Source: Talpa occidentalis
Taxonomy: Eukaryota; Chordata; Mammalia; Eulipotyphla; Talpidae
Direction of reading: 5' to 3'
Length of the DNA stretch: 64,000 nt
Assembly: GCF_014898055.3 (NCBI RefSeq)
Contig: NW_023604861.1
Location: forward strand, 95,358,083 to 95,422,082
Numbering within the stretch: the first letter of the stretch is position 1; the number at the start of each line of letters is the position of its first letter. Positions 24,021-35,139 of the stretch are shown one piece after another. The position numbers were made by a program, and so were the translations under genes. A model generated the notes under the pieces. The model saw only the letters and a list, made by a program, of their open reading frames with translations, was not told the DNA's origin and searched no databases.

Positions 24021-24728
24021 CCTTTTTTTTTTTTTTTTTTAGGTTATAGAGCTTATTTATTTTTGGGTACTGTTTGAAAGTACATCTCTGGTTAGTAGAT
24101 CAGTGTTGTGCTATGTCTAGGAACTTTGTCTTGTTTTGCTTTTTCCATTTCCCTGCTTTTTTTAATATTTTATTTTATATAATTCTTAGATCATTTTTCG
24201 TCATTGCACAAAGTATGCATTTTCATTTTGGTTATATTCCCCATACAATTGCACCCCCCCTTATTTTGACTCTAGTTCTTCCTCTCCCCGCCCCTCCATC
24301 CCCACCCTCCACCCCCGTAGTTAGTGTGTCTCTGGTTTATGGTTGCTTGTTGATTTTGATTATTACTTTGTATTGATTAGTCTTTTTCATGGTCTCTTAT
24401 TTAGGTTTTCTAAATTCCTGCTATGAGTGAGACCATCCGGTATTTTTCTTTTTCTTTCTGACTTATTTCACTGAGCATGATCCCGTCCAGCTCCATCCAT
24501 GTTGCTGCAAATGGCATGAGTTTATCATTTTTGATTGCTGAGTAATATTCCATTGTGTATATAAACCACATCTTCTTGATCCAGTCATCTATTTTTGGGC
24601 ATTTGGGCTGTTTCCAAAGCTTAGCTATTGTAAATAGTGCTGCTATAAACATAGGTGTGCAGGTGCCCTTTGGAATTACTGTTTCTGTGTCATTTGGGTA
24701 AATACCTAGGAGTGGAATTGCTGGATCA
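24021..24728 (-). mobile_element. 5'-truncated L1 with probable 3' transduction
   Basis: The insertion lies between exact 16-bp copies of GATTTTTAGACTTCTT (24005-24020, 24729-24744). On the - strand, about 24,410-24,728 encodes the L1 ORF2p C-terminus (open frame with WKQPKCPKIDDWIKKMW, YYSAIKNDKLMPFAATWM and KEKYRMVSLIAG), followed by a 3' UTR ending ATATAAAATAAAATATT plus A-run at about 24,158. Beyond that come another 115 or so unique bases and a second poly(A) tract (poly(T) at 24,023-24,040), the structure left by read-through past the L1's own signal. Confidence 0.85.
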
Positions 24729-24805
24729 GATTTTTAGACTTCTTGAAGTGAGTGAATTAGAGGGAATAGACTTGCAGAGGCTTTTGATATGTGCTACCAA
24801 ATTAC

Positions 24806-25000
24806 AAAAGATTTTACTGATTTATATTGCCAATTTCACAAGTGTTATCTTTCAACCACATGAGGATTATTTTATAGTTCATTCCCACACATCTATATCC
24901 TTAGTCAGCAAAAAAAAAAAAAAAAAAAAAAAAAGTGTCTGAGGGTGAAGTATATATTTATACATATATTTTTACTCTGAAGTTGAAGCTTCGTGTACTA
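24806..25000 (+). repeat. Inverted repeat, arm B
   Basis: Partner of 22495-22677 in opposite orientation. An A-run of about 24 bases (24,910-24,933) replaces the short A-run of arm A. A segment of about 10 bases present in arm A after GGGTGAAGTA is missing here. Confidence 0.75.
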
Positions 25001-27075
25001 AATCCTACATGTATTACCTCACCGAGAAATACAGAAATAACCCACTCAGCTCCAGGCCTGGTATTAGTTTCTGTTTAATAACCTGATTGTGTAAGTCTTT
25101 TGGTCACAAACCCTGAACGCTAAAGTGGAAACTTTGATTTTCAGTTTCTAAGTACAACTGCAGGTGTCTTTCCAGAAGGTGGGAGTTGAGGGGAGTTGTC
25201 TGCAGCGGTGTAGTTACACAGGACTAAGTAAACAGTGAGGAGAACTGGCCTGTGAGCAGGTCACAGCAGGAGATGCAATTCCCTTTCACATCACTGGCAA
25301 GGGGAGGCAGGAGCCATGGCTGCCTTTCATGAATGAATTCTGCTCCCACTCCTGGGAGCTGTCCTTTAGAAGGCTGAGTACAATAAGCTTGCCAAGAATT
25401 TTCTGGAACGTTGTTTGTGTGTCTATCACTCAAGGTAGTGTAGCACAAAGCAGCTGCTTTTATCCTCAATTTTATAGAGCCCTTACCGTAGATGGGCTAA
25501 ATGACTCAGCATCACACAGGATCAGAACCAGAACCTAGTACAAGTTTATTTTCAATTGATGGCTATTTCACTAGGTTTTATTTCCAATTTAGGCCACTGG
25601 AGTATTTAAAACATGCCATTTGAGGGTAGAAATCTCTCAATCAGCAGCCTAAGCACAGATGATGGGAAAAGCACAGTGAAGATCAGTTGCCTTGGCAATT
25701 TTGTTCAGTGTTGACAGTCACACCAGGATGCTCAGGGATTTTTAGATTTAATTTATGTTTTCTAGTGTCTACATTGTTTAAATAAGCTGGGTCATTTAAT
25801 CTCACTTTTGGACTTGATAGGCCTGTTCTCAGCATCCATTTTGCTGAGCACATGTTTTGGGCAGTGAGCCCCTAAAGGTCTGTCTTGCGCGCACAGGCCC
25901 CACAGCAGAGGAGTCGCAGGTTAATCTGCGTGGAGAACTCAGTCCATCCCTGGCAGAGTTGTTATCTCAGCTCCTCTTTGGTCAACTGTCTTCCCCAGAG
26001 TAGTGCCTCTTTATGTGCCTTGTCATTGGCACATAAATTAGAATTTTAAACTTCTCTCTAAGAGGAACTTTTTTGTATTCAAAAAAGACCTCTTCATATT
26101 AAAGTGTCATTTCCACATTACAGACAGAAATGAAAAGAAGTACTTGAAGTTTTCTTCAGTCCGACCCCCTCATGTTACAGACTGGGAAACTGAGGCCCAA
26201 TGTCATGCCCAAGTTGCTAGCAAGGTGGTGGCTGAGGAGGGAATTCATAGCATCTTTGGACTCCAGCCCACAGTTCTTAAAGACAGCACAGTGACCAGAA
26301 GATGTTTGCTGCAGACAAAAGGAAATATCCCCCACACCAGAAATCAGGGACAAGTCGTAAATCACAACACCCCTTACAACTCTGAAGTCCTTTGGAGTTT
26401 TAAAAGCTCTTACATAATCAGAAGTGTGAATATGTAAAATGAAATTCATGTGATATTTTATGAAATAGATGCTTAATTTCAATTTTTTTTGCCTCTTTAC
26501 AATATTACAGTATTGTTGTGGGATTCTGAATTTCAAAGAAAGAACACTATAAAATACGAAAGGAAATCAGACCTGTTGGTTTTTTTTTTTTTTTTCACTT
26601 CAGTCATGATCTTTTAAATCTATTCAATTTATTTAAACTAGAATAACCCATTCCTTAAATAAGGCACCTCACAGGGAATATTCTGAGGTAACTGAACAAA
26701 ATTTGGCAATTTTCTTAGTCCTACATTGGATATTTTTAGCTTATGTGTTGCTGAAGAAGTAGTTTGTGAATTTTGATAACTGCATGCAACATATTTTAAA
26801 TCAGGTTTTGACAGAGCGAGGGGATCTATGAGACGATTAACTAAAATTCCCAGAATCCTTTGAATTTGAATGGCAGGTTGTTGGGAGAAGGAGGATGCTA
26901 GTGGCCTCTGTGTCACTAGTGGAGTCGCAAGGATTGGCTTCATTGTTTATGTTCTGAAATGAAGAAACCAAATCATGGAGCAACTGTTGTTAAAAGCAAT
27001 GTTCTCATGTAGGCTGATGAAAAGAAGAAGAATAGCTACCTTCACCTAGGCCGTGAGCACTTTCACGTTGTTTGG
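25001..27075. other. Intergenic, largely unrecognised
   Basis: Between arm B and the 27 kb hairpin. 26,160-26,290 resembles an antisense MIR (CTGGGAAACTGAGGCCCAAT). 25,830-25,990 is relatively GC-rich and unassigned; it lies in the interval where the mammalian downstream kappa enhancer (Ed) would be expected, but no defining motif was recognised. Several T-runs are present. Confidence 0.45.
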
Positions 27076-27208
27076 GTCCATGAAAAAGGAAATTGCTAGA
27101 TTTTGGAATGAAGTACCAAGAAAAGAAGAAAAATATTTTAACATCGTTTCTTCAGTATAATAATAAAGTGCAATGGAAAGATTATGGACTTGAGAAGCCA
27201 GGAGGACC
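27076..27208 (+). repeat. Near-perfect inverted repeat, left arm
   Basis: 133 bp whose reverse complement matches 27332-27464 with only about eight to ten differences and a 1-bp indel (for example CTAGATTTTGGAATGAAGTA against TAGTTTATTCCAAAATCTAG). It can pair into a long hairpin with a roughly 123-bp loop. Confidence 0.9.
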
Positions 27209-27242
27209 AGCCTTCGTAAAGGTGCTCTGTTATTAGCTTCAA

Positions 27243-27375
27243 ATTATGGACAAAGAAACTGAGGTTTCAAAAGTGTTAACAACTTCTCAATGCCAGTCAA
27301 CCAAGTTGGTAGCAGAGCTGGTTTAAAGTCAGGTCGGCCTGGCTTCTCAAGTCCATAATCTTTCCATTGCACTTT
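27243..27375 (-). repeat. MIR SINE relic
   Basis: The antisense MIR core is recognisable: AAAGAAACTGAGGTTTC, GTAGCAGAGCTGGTTTAAAG, TCTTTCCATTGCAC. It occupies the loop and part of the right arm of the hairpin. Confidence 0.7.
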
Positions 27376-27464
27376 TATCATTATACTAAAGAAATGATGT
27401 TAAAATATTTTTCTTCTTTTCTTGGTAGTTTATTCCAAAATCTAGCAATTTCCTTTTTCTGGAC
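27332..27464 (-). repeat. Near-perfect inverted repeat, right arm
   Basis: Partner of 27076-27208. Its first 40 bases continue the MIR, so the duplicated unit contains the MIR end plus unique flank. That makes a local inverted duplication more likely than two independent repeat insertions. Confidence 0.9.
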
Positions 27465-29067
27465 ATGCTGAGTAGAGGGTGTGGAACTTTAACTCCTCTG
27501 CCTATAACCTGTGGCTAAACTGGGCCTTCTCTTGCTTCCCACACCTCCTGCTTGATCTGCACGCAGTGGGACTACACATGAGTCAGGGGGTTCAGAGTCC
27601 CTTATTCTGGTTTTGCCTCACTTTTCCCCATGGTGTTATGGTGACCAGCTCTGTAGCATCTGAATTAGGAATCCTGGGAGAAAAGGACCCCACCCCCAAG
27701 GGCTGCACATCAGCAACATAATGGCTTAGCAAGTTGGACCCTGAGACCAATCTGATAGTGAGAGAAGCTTGTTTTCATTTCTTCTTTTGCTAAGCCCATC
27801 TGGGTAAGCAGGTGCAGGGCTGACTCTTGAAATAGAAATCTTTGTTCCATGTGACGTGGCACCATGGAAACCCCCCGGTTTCTTCACCTGTTGTTCGGAT
27901 TAACGAGATGAGGAGGTTCTGTCCCCTCATCATGGCGTTTTCCTGACTTTACTGGGACATTGCATTTGTCACTTGGGTTCTCTAGTTTCTTCACTTATGA
28001 AATACCAAATATTTGTTCTTGGCAACCTCAAGGATCCTTCCTAGTTTTGGCATTGGGGTCAGGGGTACTCACCTGGGGGTAGCTGAGGGTCCCCCGATGT
28101 GGGACACAGCCCTGCTAGGCCCAGGCTGGGGCCTAGTGTGCTCTGATGCTGTGTCCATGGCTCTGATTAGTGTTCAGATGGTGGGATTCACCACCTCAAT
28201 CTTATTTAGTTCTACTGGCAATTTTATTTAGTCCTAGCAGCAATAGCTGGATCTCTAAATTATTCTTGTCTGTTGGTATCCCTTTTGCTCCTTAACCCTC
28301 TCTAAAGCAGGTATCAAGTCCACTAAAAAGCTTGACTAAGTTCTGATATATATGGTTGGGATCACAGAACATGAAGGTGATTTAACCCTGGGAAGTGTTA
28401 TTTCCACGACAACTATTTCTGCTTTTTGGTTTAAGTATTAAAGATTCCTCTCAAAAGTTCTAAATCTTTTTTTAAAAAAATATTTTATTTTATATAATTC
28501 TTACATCATTTTTCATTTTTGCACAAGGTATGCATTTTCATTTTGGTTATATTCCCTTTTAAGAAACTGAGATTTGTAAAATTCCTCTGACTTTTTTTCT
28601 GATGGCCAAACCCATCCTCAAATCTCAGCCTCCTTTTTGTTGTAAATTAAGAAAAATAATACCTCCTTCTTGAGGATTGCTGTGGGAATTAAATGAGAAA
28701 AAGTGGAACTGCTTAGCAATTTCACATATTAGACACACAGAAAATGTTCACTCATGGTCAAATAGTAGATTCCACTTTTTTTTTTTTCTACTCAGGAGTG
28801 CTAGCTATTGATTAACCTTGAGGATGAGAAATAGGCACTGTGCTCTCAAGGAGTTAGCAATATTTTAATGGAACTAAATGACTCTGTATGGAACAGTTAG
28901 AGACCAACTTAAGTCAAAACATGACTGACTCTTGCACTGGGGACAAGGTACTCTTAGCAGAGCAGGAAAATCCTCAGAGGGATGATATCTGAGACTAATT
29001 TTCAAGGAGAGTGTGTGCAGCATTGCCGACCAACCTAGACCACAGGTTATAGGTTCCAACAGTGAGA
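27465..29067. other. Intergenic with an L1 3'-end scrap
   Basis: 28,040-28,200 is GC-richer with several E-boxes (CACCTG, CAGATG) but no recognised element. The L1 scrap at 28,478-28,556 is listed separately. Nothing else was recognised. Confidence 0.4.
28478..28556 (-). mobile_element. L1 3'-end fragment
   Basis: About 80 bp of antisense L1 3' UTR (ATTTTATTTTATATAATTCT, TGCATTTTCATTTTGGTTAT), the same family as the larger element at 24 kb and the nested one at 38 kb. It is severely 5' truncated. Confidence 0.75.
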
Positions 29068-29080
29068 AAAAAGCTAAGTA

Positions 29081-29348
29081 GGGTCTCTCTAGTGGTGCAG
29101 GCGTTAAAGTCTCAGCACTATCAAGCTATCAGCCACTGCAGCATGAGTTCGATCCCTGGATGGGGAGCTGATCTGCATGGCGCAGCAGACCTCTCCTGTC
29201 TCACCTGCTACTCCCCTTAGCAGTGTATTTCAGTGGATCTGCCTGTTCTGCTCCCCACTCTGTCTCTAGTGAATCCTCTCATCCCACACACCTCTGTCCT
29301 ACACCCCAGTTCTTGTATGCATAAATAAATAAAAATAAATCTTTTTAT
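29081..29348 (+). repeat. tRNA-derived SINE, full length
   Basis: Forward SINE beginning GGGTCTCTCTAGTGGTGCAG. It is flanked by exact AAAAAGCTAAGTA duplications (29068-29080 and 29349-29361). Confidence 0.92.
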
Positions 29349-29361
29349 AAAAAGCTAAGTA

Positions 29362-30636
29362 AAATTGTATCTGTAAATAAAGAGAATGATGTTTATTATT
29401 CAAAATGATCAATATAATATCTCAGTTAAAGAAATGCAGAGGAACAGCAAGTGAAAAAGTGAAAGAATTTTTATATAAAATTGAAGGATGATGTGAATTA
29501 CAATGGTGGCTATGTGTGAAGAGATACATATATATTAAAAATTATAGATAAAATAAATTAGAATAATATAATAGGTGTGTTTGGGTTATGGATTTTTGGA
29601 TGAACTTCACAAATACTTTTTTAGTAGATTTTTTACTTTTAGTAATTGACACAGACTAAATATTTTGAAAGATTTCACACTAAATGGGGTAAAGCCTGGG
29701 GTAAAGCTTCAATTCTCTAACGAAGAATTCTGAACTCTGGTATTCATTGTGATCTCTGTCTTGAATGATTTGATTTTTTTTTGGAGGAAAAATGTGTAAT
29801 GAATCCAGTGGGTTATGGAGTCCTCATTCATGTACATTTCTGTGCATATTCCCTGCAACCTGATATTGAATCCAAAGGATGGCTCTGGGAGCTCTGACTT
29901 TGGACAGGATTTGTCCTGCTGCTTCTCTGGAAAATTCTCGGTTCTCCCAATCATCAGTCAACTCTAATTGAGGCACATTCCCCATCAAGAAGGAAACCTT
30001 ATACCAACAGCTAATTTAGTCAATGGGTAAAAAAAAAAAGAATGACATAAATTTAATTTAGTCAAATGGACTCTTCATCCTCAAAAGAATTCCCTTAGAA
30101 TGTCCCTTAAAAATATATTGATTTTTCAGAAACACATTGATTCCATGCAGTGTTTACCCAGTAAGAAGTAAGAAACACTTAGGACAGTTTTTTCCAGTTT
30201 ATTAGGTAAGTTCTTGTTAATGGGAAGAATCTGAGGATGCAACACAATTAGTGACCCTTAGGGGTCTTCAATCTAACTTAAGTTAAATCAATTCAGCTCT
30301 ATGAAAGCCAATCCATTCAAGCTAGACTAATCTTACCAGGTCAAAAGACACAAGAATGTTTGTACTATTGAACCAGTAACCAATCTTTCCCTCCAAGCAA
30401 CATGACTCAGGTTAGCCCTCCATTCTTTCTTGCTAACCTATGGGAGCCTGGGATCCTAATAACTTTCCATCTATGTTTGCTTGATAATGTAAAGAAGAGG
30501 AAGGAGACCTGGTCAGAGAACTTTGAGACCTGGTTTCTAATTTTGGCTCAACTTCGACTACTCAGAATGTTGTCAATTAACCTCTCTAGAACTTGGCCTC
30601 CTTATTTGTTAAAATAAAGAGAGTAAAAAGAGAGTA
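29362..30636. other. Intergenic, nothing recognised
   Basis: AT-rich unique-looking DNA between two SINEs. Open frames here are short and unrecognised. No gene, RNA or regulatory motif is supported. Confidence 0.4.
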
Positions 30637-30926
30637 GGGCCTCTCTGGTGCCGCAGGGGTTAAATTCTCAGGACTATCAAGCTATCACCAGCCACTGCAG
30701 TTTAACCCCCAGCCAGCAAGGGAGCTAACCCACTTGGTGCAGCAGACTCTCCTGTCTCACCCTCTGCTCCCCTCAGCAGTATATTTTGGTAGGTATGCCT
30801 GTTCTGCTCCCCACTCTGTCTTTGGTGAATCCTCTCACCACCCACCCCCACCTCCCCGTACCTCTGGCTTTCACCCCAGTTCTTCTATGCATAAATAAAT
30901 AAAAATAAATCTTTAAAAAACAAAAC
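30637..30926 (+). repeat. tRNA-derived SINE
   Basis: Forward SINE with a slightly altered head (GGGCCTCTCTGGTGCCGCAG) and an extended A-rich tail (TAAATCTTTAAAAAACAAAA). The flanks share AAAATAAAGA. Confidence 0.9.
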
Positions 30927-31524
30927 AAAATAAAGATAGAAGTCTGAGTTTTCTGGCCACTTCTCTCCAATTCTAGTAGTCTATGAATTCACTATCTTTT
31001 AGCCACACTTTTTGGGTAATTCAAATCAAGTCTTAATCACAATAATACTTTAAGTAGGCTTTTCTTAAAGCATTAGTGCCCAATTTGGCACAATCCTAAT
31101 TTTCCCTTGTTTGCACCTGCTTTTTGGGGGGAGGGGAAGAAAAAATTATATATATTTTTATACACGTACTCCTTGAGGATATAACTTATGACAACTATGT
31201 CCATATATCTCCTCACAGTGGCCTGAGCTCTTGGGTGGTTGTCAAAACAACATTCTCCTTGGTGATTCTATCTTTTCTTGTGGAGTCTTTTTCAGTCTAA
31301 TTCTTGCTTCATTTGAAGAATGAAGAGTTCATATGCCCATATTAAAAATATATCACTTCTTCATTTTTTCTTCACTTCTTAATTTTTTTTAACATTTTTA
31401 ACTCAAAAGTAAAGGGTTATCAAATTTTAAATTAATCCTGGAATTTTTATATAGCTACTATTTCTTTTCCAAGTAAATATTGGAAATAACTTTACAAACT
31501 TTTTTTAAAAACAGTTTTATTCTT

Positions 31525-31797
31525 GGGCCTCCCCGGTGGCACAGTGGTTGAGTGCTGGGTTGCGAAGCTGCCAGCAGCCTCTGCAGCGCTGGTTCGATCC
31601 CCGGCCGCCAGATGAGGGTCCCACATGGCGTGCAGACCTCTCCTGCCGCCCGCTGCTCCCCTCAGCAGTGTACTTCAGTTCTTCTGCCTGCTGTGCTCCC
31701 CGCTCTGGCTCTGGTGAATTCTCTCACTCTCCCACGCTTCTGACTGTACCCAGTGTTTGTATAAATAACTAACTAAATAAATAAATCTTAAAAAAAA
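31525..31797 (+). repeat. tRNA-derived SINE, younger subfamily
   Basis: Forward copy of the GC-rich variant, close to the apparent consensus (GGTTCGATCCCCGGCCGCCA). It is flanked by AGTTTTATTCTT on both sides. Confidence 0.93.
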
Positions 31798-32850
31798 AGT
31801 TTTATTCTTATAACTAAATGAGGTTGTTGGATAAATTTGTCTGGAAACACACACACATATCCTTTACAATGATGAAAGGGCAACAATTTAGGTCATTCAG
31901 AAGCTGTTGACTCAACACCTTCTTGTCTCTGGTCAAACCACTCTAACCAAAAGTGGACTTCCCCTCTCTATCTCACTGGAAGTGCCCAGTGTGCGCACAG
32001 AGGTGGTGAGAGAGGCCATGGTGCAGGGTAGGTGGAATTGGATTAGATTTCCTGGGGTCATGAGAAAACTACTTCATTCGAGGTGGCTGGCTCCAGAAGG
32101 CTCAATCTCTTCTCTATCCTTACATGAAGCATTCTTTGGAACTGAAAGCAGTATAGGTAGAACAGGGTGGATGTACAAGGACAGCAAAGGAGTAAGAAGA
32201 CCAATCCCTAAAGTCAAAGTTGGAAAGTGAATTACAAGTGCAGCGATATGCTTCAGGAAGTCCTGGATCAACTCATCCTATGATATTATTCCAGGTGGGT
32301 GGTTGTATGGAGTAGAAAAGAGCAACAGACTTCAATTCAGAGGGCAGGTATCTGAGAGATGTTTTTCTAGTTGAACAACTCTCAATCTTTCCGGTCCTGC
32401 TTCTTCATCCATAAACTGGGGTTATAATGTCACACTCTGTGAGTTGGCATAGCCGAATAACAAACAAACACAACAACATTGATAGAAAAACAACTCTTAC
32501 AATAGTTCCACAAACATAAGCCAATTATCAACAATTCATTATGCATGCACCCATTTATTTATTTGACTTGTTTGTACAACCAAAGCACTGTACTTTGTGC
32601 TAAGCTCTGCAATAAACATAAAATTGTATACAGATCAAAGCACAAAAAATCTAGGTAAAGAAGAATGATCATTTGATACTAATGGAAAAAAATCACGTTT
32701 TGTTTACAAATCCCCTAGCCCACTAACATAACTGACCAATGTAAGACATCAGTTGTTGGGTTCTTGGTGGAATGTTGGGGTGTTTTCTGGGGTTTGTTGT
32801 GGCTGGTGTATCCACAGCTACTGGGCAGAGACATGTGAAGGGTCAGTGCC
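31798..32850. other. Intergenic, nothing recognised
   Basis: Unique-looking DNA. Open frames at 31,907-32,230 (+) and 32,715-33,002 (-) show no family resemblance and no supporting signals. Confidence 0.4.
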
Positions 32851-32859
32851 AGTGGGGGT

Positions 32860-33430
32860 TTGCCATTCTCTGTAGATCTTGACTTTGTGTTGATCCTTGG
32901 GAAGTTGGGTGAGGTGGTGATAGATCTGCTGCCCAAAGTCCTGAGTCCACAAGTCACTTTCCAGAGACTCCAGGGGGAGATTGCGGTGTGTCCACTTTTC
33001 ATTGACTTGCTATGGGTGTCTTATTTATATTCATACCTGTTCAGTCTTCTAGAAGTCTGCAAGAAGTAAGTCATGAAAAGCAGCTTTCAGAAACACTGGC
33101 TGCATGGATTGAGGACAAATGCCAACTTGTTGACAAGGTTTATGCTACTGAAAAGGAGTATGCAGGCCTTGAGACAGCTTTTGAGAATGCCAGAACTAAC
33201 TAGAGAAAAAGTCATTAAATATAGCTAGCCTTGCAGAAACTTTCAGAAAGGTGATGAGGGCCAACTCAATTTTGATTGAGGAACTCAATATCCCAATTTA
33301 AGAACAAACAGAGGAGAGATTCAGATTCATACAGCTAAAAGAAGAAGAGGAGATGTACAGATGCTAAAAATGCTCAAATCCCTAGAAGGACTCATGAGAG
33401 TCACATCGCAAGGAGTTTTTCCAAACATGC
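32860..33430 (+). pseudogene. Degenerate cTAGE/MIA (TANGO1-like) family relic
   Basis: Three-frame reading gives pieces laid out like the N-terminal part of cTAGE/MIA2 proteins: an LGKLGEVVIDLLPKVL segment, a hydrophobic CPLFIDLLWVSYLYSYLF stretch where the membrane segment belongs, then EKQLSETLAAWIEDKCQLV and ATEKEYAGLETAFENA, which resemble the EKKL..L..LIEEK.KLLEK and QKEYEGYE..L coiled-coil start. A further frame shift gives SLAETFRKVMRANSILIEE. Stops and shifts break it everywhere. The absence of introns suggests a processed copy. Resemblance is by eye only. Confidence 0.4.
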
Positions 33431-33639
33431 CAGGAGGCAAAAAGCAAGACCTGAAGGTCCCTCCCTGGAGGTGGGCCTGGGTCTTAAAGCAGCCTTGGCC
33501 CTCCCCTCCATTCAGGCTGCCTGACAGTCGGTCAGGCTGCAGTCCCCCGCCTCCGCCTTCCACCTGTGATGAGGCTGGTGGATGCAGGGAAGACCTTCTT
33601 TGGCCTGTAGTTTCTTACTTTACATCATAGTCTCTTCCA

Positions 33640-34830
33640 GCCTAAAGTCTATTAAAATTCCTAGAACACACCAAAAGTATGTGACTTTTTCATATTCAGA
33701 GTATGTGGGTTAAAAGTAGTAAAAGAAAAGTTGTACTTAATAGACTATTCTTTCTAAAGTCAACTTCGACAACAGAAGTGAAGTTCCAGGGAGCAGGGGG
33801 TGGAAAAGAGTGGCATAAAGACAGAGGGGGTCTACAGGTAGTGATGGGTTTTTAAAATTTGTTTAGTGAACAAAAAAATGTTTTTTGAAAAAGATCATGA
33901 ATTGAGCACATCAGGCCCTATTTCATTTGATGTTCATAGAGATATTGAGACAGAGGCCCTAAAGCCATTGCTTCCTTATAGTCAAAGAAACTAAGATCAA
34001 GAGGGGTCAGTTTATTTATGATGAGTCCCCCATCAGAGCTCATTAGCCCATGACTTCCTAGTCAGGACTGGCATCCTGGAATGGTCTTCAAGGTCATGCT
34101 CAATTTGGGCAGGAGGGTGAAGGTATGAGTCTTCCCTGGCTTCCATCATGTGCTATGTGGCTCTTTTGTGTGATGCAATAGAGCTCTCTAAATACCTTAC
34201 CCTCCATCCCATTGCTCTGTGTTGCAAATTGTTTCCATACTAGACTGGGAGCTGCTTGAGATGGAGAGCTCTACTGTGTTCATTACATTACCTATGGAAC
34301 TTAACAGAGTCAAGGGCATGAAGATGCTAATCAATGTCAGTGGAATGAATGAAGGTGGACATCCATATATCCCATCATACAAATAAGCTTTGTGTATAGT
34401 AGTTAGGTTGCTTGGTGTTGAAGGATAAACAACTAAACCTGCAACTTGGGTTAGGCCCAGCCAATAGGTGAGTGGATATGTGAATGGCTATCTACACAGA
34501 TGGAAGGGGAGATAGTAGAAGAGGATGCATCTGTCATGGATGCTAGGAAGATACTAAAATATATTCTGAAGGGTTGCTGTAAACTCATCTCTGTCCTTAC
34601 CAATGTCCTATTCCTGAGATGCCCAAATTATTCAACAAGAATTGCTACTTGCTGCTCTCAAATACTTGCAGGACTTCTGTGGGCCTAATGAAGAATCTGG
34701 TTACCCTCATCTTTTTTCTCACATGCAGTCTGTGTGGGTCCTATTGCAATATAAAAACTCTTAAAGGATGCTGACTATACCGGACTGAGGTTGCCCAGTG
34801 GGAGAACCCTAGGCCTGGAGATGGAGCAGT
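33640..34830. other. Intergenic, nothing recognised
   Basis: Unique-looking sequence just 5' (on +) of the 3' kappa enhancer. MIR-like phrases occur at 33,950-34,090. No gene supported. Confidence 0.4.
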
Positions 34831-34839
34831 GTTTTAGCT

Positions 34840-35130
34840 GGGATGGTATCAGACCAGGTTAGAGTTGGTGTTATGTCCATCCTAGTGTTGGACACAGACT
34901 TGGCCAGGTGCTGTGATGGCCCCAGGTGCAGTGGGCCTGGGGAGCTTCTGAAAGGATGTGGGGTGCACCACCCAGCCTGTTGGAGGAGATTGGGAGTGAA
35001 ACCAGCAGATGTGTTCAAGGTTCTCTTTTCAGTTCCCCAAAATGTCTTCTTCTTGACCAGCTCAGTGTGACTGTTGCTATGACAATTGCTATCTTGGTCC
35101 CTGGGACTCTCCCTCATAAGGTAACATTAC
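34840..35130 (-). promoter_or_regulatory. 3' kappa enhancer (3'Ek) with PU.1/IRF4 composite
   Basis: 35018-35040 read on the - strand contains GGGGAACTGAAAAGAGAACC, almost the mouse 3'Ek Ets/IRF composite (GAGGAACTGAAAACAGAACC) to which PU.1 recruits IRF4/IRF8. Two CAGGTG E-boxes (near 34,904 and 34,924) fit the E2A sites of the core. The block lies about 8.1 kb 3' of the Ck stop, close to the mouse distance. It would act in late B-cell and plasma-cell kappa transcription. The outer limits are approximate. Confidence 0.78.
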
Positions 35131-35139
35131 TTTTTTAAT

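Noticed and set aside
24410..24652. 80-codon antisense frame as a host gene
   Set aside because: It is the C-terminal part of L1 ORF2p in a truncated element.
26287..26323. CACAGTG with ACAAAAGGA as a KDE signal
   Set aside because: Spacer is 21 bp and the flank has no Kde resemblance.
25830..28200. Downstream kappa enhancer Ed
   Set aside because: Expected somewhere here by distance, and two GC-richer patches exist, but no motif I can tie to Ed was found.
31214..31252. CACAGTG-23-AAAACAACA as an alternative KDE signal
   Set aside because: Good spacing, but the flank does not resemble human Kde; the element at 21.3 kb does.
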